A stretch of DNA of 64,000 bases. Origin: an uncultured Agathobacter sp. (GTDB lineage Bacteria; Bacillota; Clostridia; Lachnospirales; Lachnospiraceae). Below are positions 48,294 through 56,722 of this stretch, piece by piece. Position 1 is the stretch's first letter; the number at the start of each line of letters is the position of its first letter. The stretch spans positions 62,001 to 126,000 of the forward strand of contig CAMDYX010000001.1 of NCBI GenBank assembly GCA_945910395.1. Direction: 5' to 3'. Below the pieces are notes generated by a model that did not search any database, had not been told where the DNA came from, and saw nothing but the letters and a program-made list of their open reading frames with translations. The translations under genes were made by a program, and so were the position numbers.

Positions 48294-50045
48294 TTAACCC
48301 TTTTCCTTTTGGATTTTTCCATTCTCGACACGATATACCATATCGCATCCTTCAATCGTAGTCAGACGATGTGCGATAATGATCATCGTCTTCTTACCAT
48401 GCAGGCTGTTAATGGATTCCATAATTGCAGCCTCTGTCTCATTATCCAAGGCAGATGTTGCCTCATCAAAAATCAAAAGCTCCGGATCGGTATATAAAGC
48501 TCTCGCAATACCGATACGCTGCCTCTGCCCACCGGAAAGACGAACGCCTCTTTCTCCAATGGAAGTATCAATCCCCTCCGGAAGCGAACGTACAAAGTCT
48601 CCCATCTGCGCCTCTTCCAAAGCTCTCCATACCTGGTCATCCTGAATCTGATCTTCATGGAAACCAAAAGCAACATTTTCACGAATGGTTCCGTCTAACA
48701 TGTATATCATCTGCGGGATATATGCCAGATGCTTAAGCCACGCATCATAATTACAGCGAATGTCTGTATTATCCGAGCAAACCGTTCCGCCCTTTACCTC
48801 AAGTAATCCAAGAAGAATATCCACAGCAGTCGTCTTTCCGGCTCCGGAGGCACCTACAATTCCAACAGATTTTCCGACCGGAATTACCATATCTGCGCCC
48901 TCTAAGACATTTGTCTCTACATTTGGATACGCAAATGTAATCTGGTACAGACCACATTCCTTTCCCAAAGTAATGTTCTCTGTGGCAACAGGCCTATTCG
49001 CCTTACGAGTCTGATCCTCTTTCTCGTATTCCTTTGCGACCCGAAGATTTTCTATGGTCTTATCCAGCTGTGGCTCCAGGAAGGTGATGGAATTCAGGGA
49101 TGTACTCATTCGGTTTGCACTTGGAAGCAGACGAACCGCAGCAACTGCAAAGGCAGAAATCTGTGGTAATAACATACTGATACTGTTCCCCTGATAAACC
49201 ATAATTCCGATGTACCCAAGCATTCCGCTTACTACCACTGCCTCAATAATCAAACGAGGGGCTGAAAGCAGTACATTTTGAATCTTCTCCGAATTTACTG
49301 CCTTACTTGCATAACCGGAATACTCCTCCACAAAAAAGCGTTCCTTGTTCGCCACCTTCATTTCTTTTACACCTTCAATGGATTGCAGAATCCACTGATT
49401 TGCTACTGCATTGTTATACTGATAGTTCTGTCCCTCTCTTTTCAATACCGGTTTGACACCCTTGTATACAATAATCATGACCACAAGTAATAGCGCAGCA
49501 ATCATAAGAGCCATAACCGGATCAACGATAATAATTGCGATAATAAGCGCAAATGCCACAATTCCTTCTGTGAAGAAACTCATGGTGGTATTGAGCAGGT
49601 TAAAGGTTCCTGCGGTATCTGCCTTAATTACCCGCATAATCTCCCCCGAGCTGGCATTTAAGAAAAACTCATACGGGCGGTTTAAATACACTTCCATCAG
49701 ACGTCTTTGTGTTGCCACACGATTGTTACAGGTAAATCTTGTTTGAATGTAATATTCAAAAAACAGGAACACATCTTTCACAATGAACACGGCGATCATT
49801 GCTCCGATAGCAAGAAGGACGAATCCTTTTATTGTCTCAATTCCCAAAATATCGCATATTCCTGCAACGATCTCATTCGTTTCCATAAAGTTTTCCTGCA
49901 TCAGCGCAGTCATGAGCGGAACCACCAAAGATACACTTAAGGTCTCAAGTACTGCACCAATCAGCATCAATACAACTATTACAATAATTCTTTTCTTTTG
50001 CTGCTTTGACAACAGCAGGCTCAGTTTTTTTAATATTCTAATCAT
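48294..50045 (-). CDS. ABC transporter, fused permease/ATPase (PglK-like glycan flippase)
   Basis: Six TM helices; GIVGASGAGKTTAVDILLGLLEV, LSGGQRQRIGIARALYTDPELLIFDEATSALD. Confidence 0.93.
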   Translation of the reverse strand: MIRILKKLSLLLSKQQKKRIIVIVVLMLIGAVLETLSVSLVVPLMTALMQENFMETNEIVAGICDILGIETIKGFVLLAIGAMIAVFIVKDVFLFFEYYIQTRFTCNNRVATQRRLMEVYLNRPYEFFLNASSGEIMRVIKADTAGTFNLLNTTMSFFTEGIVAFALIIAIIIVDPVMALMIAALLLVVMIIVYKGVKPVLKREGQNYQYNNAVANQWILQSIEGVKEMKVANKERFFVEEYSGYASKAVNSEKIQNVLLSAPRLIIEAVVVSGMLGYIGIMVYQGNSISMLLPQISAFAVAAVRLLPSANRMSTSLNSITFLEPQLDKTIENLRVAKEYEKEDQTRKANRPVATENITLGKECGLYQITFAYPNVETNVLEGADMVIPVGKSVGIVGASGAGKTTAVDILLGLLEVKGGTVCSDNTDIRCNYDAWLKHLAYIPQMIYMLDGTIRENVAFGFHEDQIQDDQVWRALEEAQMGDFVRSLPEGIDTSIGERGVRLSGGQRQRIGIARALYTDPELLIFDEATSALDNETEAAIMESINSLHGKKTMIIIAHRLTTIEGCDMVYRVENGKIQKEKG

Positions 50046-50782
50046 TTCTGCTTTTCTTCCATTATCTTTCTTACTTTTTCAAGGTCTCTTGGCGTATCCA
50101 CGGAAAGTGACACGGAATCCACCAAACGATATTTAATATGAATCAAGTTTTCCAAAAATCTCTGAAGTGTTACATCTTCAATCTGCTCCAATGGTCCTTT
50201 TTCTGTGGACACAAAAAAATCCAATGCTCTCTTATCATAACATTCCACACCCACGACCTTCTTATACTTGAACAGAACCGTCTTATATGGGAATGGCACC
50301 GGTGATCTGGAAAGTAAGATGCACTCATCCTTATCATTGGTCACAATCTTGATATTGGCCGGATCCATTACTTCAGACGGTTCCGTAAAATACCGGCACA
50401 GGCCTCCCACATACATCTTATCGGAAGCAGAAATGTCCGCTTCATCCGGTAATGCTCGGCGAATGGTATCCGGCTCGATTAAAGGCTCATCCCCACATAC
50501 CACAAGGTAGTAATCTGCTTCTATTTTCTGGCTTACTTCATGAATTCTGTGCACGTGAGTCGGGTGCCTGTCCGAAGTCATCACAACCGGAATATCGTAC
50601 TCTGCACAAACAGCTTCAATCCGGTCACTATCCGTAGCCACATATATTTCATCAATTTCCGGTATCTTCTTCACTTGTTGATATACCCACCATACCATGG
50701 GTTTCCCACAGATTTCGGCAAGTGGCTTTCCCGGAAATCGTGAGGATTCATATCTGGAAGGAATTACTGCTACAATCTTCAT
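50042..50782 (-). CDS. KdsB-like CMP-sugar synthetase (3-deoxy-manno-octulosonate cytidylyltransferase family, divergent)
   Basis: MKIVAVIPSRYESSRFPGKPLAEICGKPMVWWVYQQ, VCGDEPLIEPDTI; start at M9 of ORF 50042..50806. Confidence 0.85.
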   Translation of the reverse strand: MKIVAVIPSRYESSRFPGKPLAEICGKPMVWWVYQQVKKIPEIDEIYVATDSDRIEAVCAEYDIPVVMTSDRHPTHVHRIHEVSQKIEADYYLVVCGDEPLIEPDTIRRALPDEADISASDKMYVGGLCRYFTEPSEVMDPANIKIVTNDKDECILLSRSPVPFPYKTVLFKYKKVVGVECYDKRALDFFVSTEKGPLEQIEDVTLQRFLENLIHIKYRLVDSVSLSVDTPRDLEKVRKIMEEKQK

Positions 50783-50865
50783 ACTGTTTGCCCTCCGTAT
50801 TGGCATAAAAAATCATGATAAGTATACCATAAGCATGTGCAAAAATCTACCCAGGGACGCAAAAG

Positions 50866-50894
50866 AACCCGGAGCATAGCCCCAGATTCTTTTA
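50866..50894 (-). terminator. Imperfect hairpin terminator of the acyltransferase gene
   Basis: Minus strand AAGAATCTGGGGC-tat-GCTCCGGGTTCTTTT. Confidence 0.5.
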
Positions 50895-51956
50895 TTACCT
50901 CGTAAAAATATGATTCAATGTATTGGAAATTCGTTCCATCTGTGTATCGAGATTTTTCTTATGTGTGCAGGAAAGACACCATGTGCTGATCCGCCGTTCC
51001 ACAAGATAAAACACGCTTCCGACAGCGATTGTGATAACGAGATTTGCAATATTACACAGCAGGACGGACTTGCAGTAAGGATAGAGTCTCGCTGCTGCAT
51101 AGTTAAAGTATACCATTTGAACAAGAAAGATGTTATAGGATGCCTTTCCGACAAATTCCAAAGGCGGGCAGGAAAGCTTCATCAGTTTTTGAGATCGTAA
51201 TATAAAGCCGATAATCGGGATAATAAAAAGTACCGCTATAAAGGAGGTCTGGGTCCAATGTGTGATTACCTTTGGCGTGTAGCCCCGGTAATTGTATAGC
51301 CAGATAAAAGCGGCCCCAACGATCATGGAAACAAGAGACAGCCATTTTTTTGCTTTACTCTTATTCAAGTATACATAACAGCCGAATGCTATCAGAAGGA
51401 TATAGCGGAAAAGAAGCAATCGATAGCACTTATAATCCATTTCAAAAACATACTGAATCCATTCATAGAAGGCATTTAGCAGTCCGCAGAAAATCACCCC
51501 GACAAAATCGTACTTTTTTACAATAAAATACAGAATCGGAAATACGAAAATAAATTGCACGAGAATCGGATAGTAATAAGAGCCTGCGCCCCATCCTCCT
51601 GTGAAAAGTCCTCGTATCCACGCGCCAATGATAGCCCGGGGTCCCATGGAAATGGAGCTGATTACAAATTCCACAAGGAATGCCATCCAAAACGGAATGC
51701 TGTAGCGAAGAAACTTATCCAGTACAAACCGAAGGGAATACGCCTGTGACATCCGGGTAATCGCGTGCCTGTCATAGGATAAGGCATATTGATAACCCAA
51801 CACAATCATAAGCACCGGAACCGCCATCGTAATCCAATATGGAAAAAGCAGCTGTAAGCGTAAGTCTTCCCAGCCGGTATAATGATCCAGAATAATCAGT
51901 ATGATGCATAGTCCTTTTAAAATATCTAACATATGGTTTCGTTTCATAATTATCAC
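50895..51956 (-). CDS. Acyltransferase family 3 membrane protein
   Basis: MKRNHMLDILKGLCIILIILDHYTGW, FVLDKFLRYSIPFWMAF, ~10 TM helices. Confidence 0.88.
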   Translation of the reverse strand: MIIMKRNHMLDILKGLCIILIILDHYTGWEDLRLQLLFPYWITMAVPVLMIVLGYQYALSYDRHAITRMSQAYSLRFVLDKFLRYSIPFWMAFLVEFVISSISMGPRAIIGAWIRGLFTGGWGAGSYYYPILVQFIFVFPILYFIVKKYDFVGVIFCGLLNAFYEWIQYVFEMDYKCYRLLLFRYILLIAFGCYVYLNKSKAKKWLSLVSMIVGAAFIWLYNYRGYTPKVITHWTQTSFIAVLFIIPIIGFILRSQKLMKLSCPPLEFVGKASYNIFLVQMVYFNYAAARLYPYCKSVLLCNIANLVITIAVGSVFYLVERRISTWCLSCTHKKNLDTQMERISNTLNHIFTR

Positions 51957-52073
51957 CCCAGTCTTTAAAGTAATCGTCCTTTAAACATTTGTCAATCCTC
52001 ACTCGTTGCGCAGACTATATAAATTTGATAAAATAATCGAAGATAATTCATAACGAAAAAATATCGAAACGGA

Positions 52074-53126
52074 ATGACAAAGCTTATGCAAAATAAAGAA
52101 AAGAGTTCTTATTTAAGTGCCTTTATGGTTGGATTAAGTATCATGGTGATCATGATACACAATCAGACTTTAGCTCTTCTAAGCTCAAAAATTGATTATA
52201 CGGAAATGAATGATCTATTCATTAGGATTCTAAATGATGGGATTTTAGACATTGCCGTACCCGGCTTTTTCTTTATATCCGGATACTTATATTTTAGAAA
52301 TTTTTCTATAAAATCCTACGGCTCAGTATTAAAGAAGAAAGTACATACACTACTGATTCCATATATTTTGTGGAATCTGATTGGCTTCCTGTATGCTTAC
52401 TGTGTTTCTAATGTTCCATTTTTAAAACAGTTTTCCAGTATGGATACCGTTGAGCTTACACTGCAAACGGTTTTTGAAGCAATATTTCTGCACAGATATA
52501 ACACCATATGCTGGTACATATTAAGCCTGATGGGGCTGATTGTTATTTCCCCTTTAATTGAAGTGTGTATTAACAAAAAGCATAGAGCAATCCTTTTTTT
52601 GCTTTTCTTATTCGCTTATTATTTTTTCTTTCACGAACATATGCTAATCCGTGATTTTGGTACTTTGTCCTTTGTTCTTGGTGGAATAATGGGGAAATGT
52701 AAACCAACTCTTGTTGATAACGAACGGATGATTGATATCAATACCATCACATCCTTCGTACTATTTGCGGGAATAGCTCTTTTTCGCACATGGATTACCG
52801 GTATTGCAGGCAATATACTGCTTCTGCTTGCAAACCACCTTCTCCGGCTTGTCCAGCTTTCTTTGTTGTGGAACTTCATCGGAAGTCTGGTAAAAAATTC
52901 AAATAGAAAGGTAAATAATTATTCATTTCCAATCTATGTCATGCATTGGTATGTTTTATCCATTGTGCAAAAACTATTCATGAAACTGATTCCCGCGAAT
53001 AACATTACTGTTTGGCTTATGTTTATAGGAAGCACATTAACAACGACATTGCTCATCATTCTAATTGTAGACGTATGGGAAAGATTATTTCCACGAATAT
53101 ACAAATGTTTTATGGGAGGACGATAA
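52074..53126 (+). CDS. Acyltransferase family 3 membrane protein
   Basis: YLSAFMVGLSIMVIMIHNQ, DIAVPGFFFISGYLYFRNFSIKSYGSVLKKKVHTLLIPYILWNLIGF. Confidence 0.88.
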   Translation: MTKLMQNKEKSSYLSAFMVGLSIMVIMIHNQTLALLSSKIDYTEMNDLFIRILNDGILDIAVPGFFFISGYLYFRNFSIKSYGSVLKKKVHTLLIPYILWNLIGFLYAYCVSNVPFLKQFSSMDTVELTLQTVFEAIFLHRYNTICWYILSLMGLIVISPLIEVCINKKHRAILFLLFLFAYYFFFHEHMLIRDFGTLSFVLGGIMGKCKPTLVDNERMIDINTITSFVLFAGIALFRTWITGIAGNILLLLANHLLRLVQLSLLWNFIGSLVKNSNRKVNNYSFPIYVMHWYVLSIVQKLFMKLIPANNITVWLMFIGSTLTTTLLIILIVDVWERLFPRIYKCFMGGR

Positions 53127-53160
53127 AAAGGTAAGCGCCTATTAGGCGCTTACCTTTTAG
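53126..53160. terminator. Bidirectional terminator between convergent genes
   Basis: Perfect palindrome AAGGTAAGCGCCTATTAGGCGCTTACCTT with flanking A/T tracts. Confidence 0.85.
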
Positions 53161-55031
53161 TTTTCTTCCACCGGTGCAATATACATATTTTTCATCAGCT
53201 CCTCTTTTGGCAAAAACGGTGCCAGATCTTCAAGTGGAGGGCTGACCAAAGTACCATCTGCAAGACTTTTTGTTGCACTCTTCGGTTCAAATACCTGATC
53301 CGTAGAGACAAAGATTTCACACAGCACCGGTTCATCCAATAAAATCGCCTCATCTACTACCTCCATCATCTCTTTGTTTGAGGAGGCAGATAAATATTTC
53401 CACCCAAAAGCATCTGCGATCTTTCCAAAGTCAGGGAAAGACAAATCCCCGCTTTCCGGACCGATTCCGACTTTCGTATGTTCTTTGAACAGATTGTTCT
53501 GTGTTTGACGGATGGAATGATATCCCTCATTATTAATCAAAAACAACAGAATAGGAAGCCTGTTGGTACTTACCGTCTGAAGCTCCTGCAGGTTCATCAT
53601 AATGCTTCCATCGCCTTCGAGACAAATCGTCCTTCGTTTTCCGGTGGCAATACATGCTCCAATAGCAGCAGGGAGTCCATATCCCATACTGGCAATCGCA
53701 TTATTAATCAAAAACCTTGCATTCTTTTGAATCACATAATTTTGATGTCCCACCACGCACGCACTTCCGTTGGAAACAACCGTCATATTTCCTTCCGGGA
53801 GCCTGCTGCTTAAATACTTAATCAATGCATATACGTTTGCGGTCTGCCCATTTTCTTCCCAATGCTTCGGAAGGGTAACCGGATACTCCTTTTTCCAGCG
53901 TAAGCACTGGTCTCTCCATTCGGCAGCATCCGATAGAGGACTTTGCGGAGTTACCTTCGCCTCCTTAAGTTTTTCTAGCACACCTTCCAAAAAGGCTTTT
54001 GCATCTGCACAGATGGGAAGCTCTACATGTATGGTTGTCTTTTGCAGTTCCGCAGGATCGATATCCACCATGATCACATAGGCCTCCCTGGCCCAAGTCT
54101 TCCAGTTATATCCCACATTTCTTATGGACAGCCGGTTGCCGATTGCGAGTACTACATCTGCATTCTGCACCGCGAAATTACCTGCCCGGTCTCCCATGAT
54201 TCCACCACGGCCAACATATAGCTCATAAGAATCCTCAACTGCATCAATGGAATCCCAATAAGTCACAATAGGAACGCCAAGCAACTCGGCCACCTGGCGA
54301 AACACCTGATATCCACCGGAAAGGCGTACACCGTTTCCCACATACAGCACCGGCCGCTTTGCATTTCTAATCCTTTCAATGACCTCACAAACAGCCTCCT
54401 CCGAAGGTGCCGGATTTTCATCCACATAGCCCTCTGCTTTTGGATCGAACCCTGCCAGATCCTCGGTCTTAATATACATGCCCTGGAAATTTACAGGAAT
54501 GTCAATCCAGGATGGTCCCATTCGTCCTGTTGTAGCAAGGTAAAAGGCCTTTTCCAATTCATACCGTATCTTTTTGGGATCTTCCAGCATTACGGCGTAC
54601 TTGCACATAGAGGATACCGCCGTAGTAATATCAAACTCCTGATCTCCAACAGATCGAAGGGAAGCGCCCTCCACAAACTGATTCATATATCTTGCCGTGG
54701 TATCGTATCTCACCTGTCCGGAAATAATAAGCATCGGAATAGAATCCAGCCAGCCCCCTACTACACCGGTAATGGCATTTGTTCCCCCCGGTCCGGTTGT
54801 CACACATACTGCTGCAATTTTATTATTTACTCTGGCATATGCCTCAGCGGCAATGGCACAAGCCTGCTCATGGTGATTATAGACACAGGTTATCCCCGGG
54901 TGATGCCCCAATGCATCATTCAAATGCATGGCTCCGCCCCCGGTAACCATAAAACAATCTACGATATCATGCTCAACCAGAAAATTTGCTACATAATCCG
55001 CCAATCGGATGTTCATCTTATACTCCTTCAC
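53157..55031 (-). CDS. Thiamine pyrophosphate-dependent, acetolactate synthase-like enzyme
   Basis: YNHHEQACAIAAEAYARVNNKIAAVCVTTGPGGTNAITGV, GDGSIMMNLQELQTV...NNEGYHSIRQTQ. Confidence 0.93.
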   Translation of the reverse strand: MKEYKMNIRLADYVANFLVEHDIVDCFMVTGGGAMHLNDALGHHPGITCVYNHHEQACAIAAEAYARVNNKIAAVCVTTGPGGTNAITGVVGGWLDSIPMLIISGQVRYDTTARYMNQFVEGASLRSVGDQEFDITTAVSSMCKYAVMLEDPKKIRYELEKAFYLATTGRMGPSWIDIPVNFQGMYIKTEDLAGFDPKAEGYVDENPAPSEEAVCEVIERIRNAKRPVLYVGNGVRLSGGYQVFRQVAELLGVPIVTYWDSIDAVEDSYELYVGRGGIMGDRAGNFAVQNADVVLAIGNRLSIRNVGYNWKTWAREAYVIMVDIDPAELQKTTIHVELPICADAKAFLEGVLEKLKEAKVTPQSPLSDAAEWRDQCLRWKKEYPVTLPKHWEENGQTANVYALIKYLSSRLPEGNMTVVSNGSACVVGHQNYVIQKNARFLINNAIASMGYGLPAAIGACIATGKRRTICLEGDGSIMMNLQELQTVSTNRLPILLFLINNEGYHSIRQTQNNLFKEHTKVGIGPESGDLSFPDFGKIADAFGWKYLSASSNKEMMEVVDEAILLDEPVLCEIFVSTDQVFEPKSATKSLADGTLVSPPLEDLAPFLPKEELMKNMYIAPVEEN

Positions 55032-56619
55032 CTTGATATAAGGATTTTGTAAGGAAATTGATTTCCATATCTTCTTTCAGCTTTAATAAACCACTTCTGA
55101 TTTTCTCATTGTTTGCCAGCTTGTACGCTTCATTTCCTGCAAAGGAATAGCTTACGTCATAATAATCCGCTTCTTTCGAAAATCCATCAAAGCCCGCAAG
55201 GGTAGCCTTTTTCATTCCAAGCTTGTGAAGCGCACTTAAGCACAGCAGCAAGGCATTATCATTGTTCTGATGGCTCTCTTCAATAAGTGCAGGATAGTTT
55301 AATACGTAATCCACCACCCCATCCAAAGGTGTGATATTGGATGTCAGAATCAGCTTAAAGGTCCGGGTCTTTATTCTTCTGGAATCCACCAATCTGCTGT
55401 ATCTTTTTGAATTACTTACAAAAACATAATCACACTCATATTCCTTTGGTGCAAAATTAACTGCAACTACAATCGGTTTTTCCGTTGCAATATAATCTTT
55501 AATCTTAACCTGCTCGACGCCTATGCTCTTACCCGGTCCAAGAAGCAGAATATTGCGGTTTGCGCTGGCTTTCTTTAGTTCCTCCAGAGCATTGGTGTCA
55601 TCGATTACTTTTGACTGATGTTCAGAATATGCCTTTTCAATATAGTTTTTATCATAAAGGAGCTTTATTTCTTCCGGAATCTGCGACAATATTTCATTTA
55701 CCGCACTAACGGATAACGTCTTCTTATCCAGGAGAAACTGCACATAACTCGGATGGCAGTTCTGCATTGCGGAAATATAGAAATTGTATTTATAGCCCCA
55801 GTAGAATTTCTGATAAATCGACATCAGATCTGTGTCCAAAATTTCCATGAACTGATTGATATCATAGGATTTCTGATATCTCTCATTCATATGAAGCGAG
55901 ATCAGCTCAATGGGACAGTTCCCGGCACTCTTTCCCATTCCATACACCGTCGCATCTACAACCAGATTGTGGGTTGTCTTCTGGGATATAAATCTGATGG
56001 AATTGCTAAATGCCAGCTGGAAATTATTGTGCGCGTGATATCCAATCGCAATGTCCTTATCCAGATGGTTCTCTAAGAGGCTAAAGTAGTTCGCCAATTT
56101 TTCCTCATCCAGAAGACCATAGGTATCTACAATAGAAAATGCATATGGCTTTATTTCATTGATCTTCTGAATGTAATCCACCATGTCCTGATCGGAATAT
56201 GCAGTGATGGAAATCGCCTGAATAAACAGCTTATAGCCTTTTTCTTTAATTGCCTTGCAAAACGGCAATGCCTGTTCTATTTTTTCCTTTTTGAAAATGA
56301 CACGGATTCCGTCAATAAAAGTCGTGGAAGCATCTTTTATATGCTCTAAGGAACATGTCCCATAATCAATCATTGCTACCGGTATGGCATGCTTCTTTTC
56401 TACATTTTCAAAAATTACGTTCCAGCAATCGGTATCCGGAACAATGGTACGGTTAATGTCAAACTGCCTTCGGTCATCCAAAAAACCGACTTCAATATAA
56501 TCAACTCCGGCCTCGTCCAATCTCTTATAGGTTCCCGTTATCACATTGTGCCCAAACTCCCAATCGTTTATATAGCCACCATCTCTTAAGGTGCAATCCA
56601 ATAAGCTTAATGAATGCAT
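55018..56619 (-). CDS. DRE-TIM/HMG-lyase-like aldolase domain fused to C-terminal DUF115/MptE-like Rossmannoid domain
   Basis: MHSLSLLDCTLRDGGYINDWEFG, GYHAHNNFQLAFSNSI, VDATVYGMGKSAGNCPIELI; C-terminus RNILLLGPGKSIGVEQ...IVVAVNFAPKEYECDYVFVSNSKRY...ATLAGFDGF. Confidence 0.87.
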   Translation of the reverse strand: MHSLSLLDCTLRDGGYINDWEFGHNVITGTYKRLDEAGVDYIEVGFLDDRRQFDINRTIVPDTDCWNVIFENVEKKHAIPVAMIDYGTCSLEHIKDASTTFIDGIRVIFKKEKIEQALPFCKAIKEKGYKLFIQAISITAYSDQDMVDYIQKINEIKPYAFSIVDTYGLLDEEKLANYFSLLENHLDKDIAIGYHAHNNFQLAFSNSIRFISQKTTHNLVVDATVYGMGKSAGNCPIELISLHMNERYQKSYDINQFMEILDTDLMSIYQKFYWGYKYNFYISAMQNCHPSYVQFLLDKKTLSVSAVNEILSQIPEEIKLLYDKNYIEKAYSEHQSKVIDDTNALEELKKASANRNILLLGPGKSIGVEQVKIKDYIATEKPIVVAVNFAPKEYECDYVFVSNSKRYSRLVDSRRIKTRTFKLILTSNITPLDGVVDYVLNYPALIEESHQNNDNALLLCLSALHKLGMKKATLAGFDGFSKEADYYDVSYSFAGNEAYKLANNEKIRSGLLKLKEDMEINFLTKSLYQGEGV

Positions 56620-56722
56620 AGATTCCTATCCTTTCCTGCTTATATTATATTTCAATATTGTTTCTTATCAATGTTTTTTCTTAACATTCTTCTATGCAAA
56701 AGATTCACATCCGTAAATTTAC

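Noticed and set aside
47729-48361. 210-aa plus-strand ORF opposite the GT2-DUF115 fusion
   Set aside because: Antisense to a supported gene and crosses the junction with the ABC transporter gene; no motifs.
48294-50045. Drug-efflux ABC transporter
   Set aside because: Position inside the glycan operon and PglK-like N-terminus favour a lipid-linked glycan flippase, although substrate is unproven.
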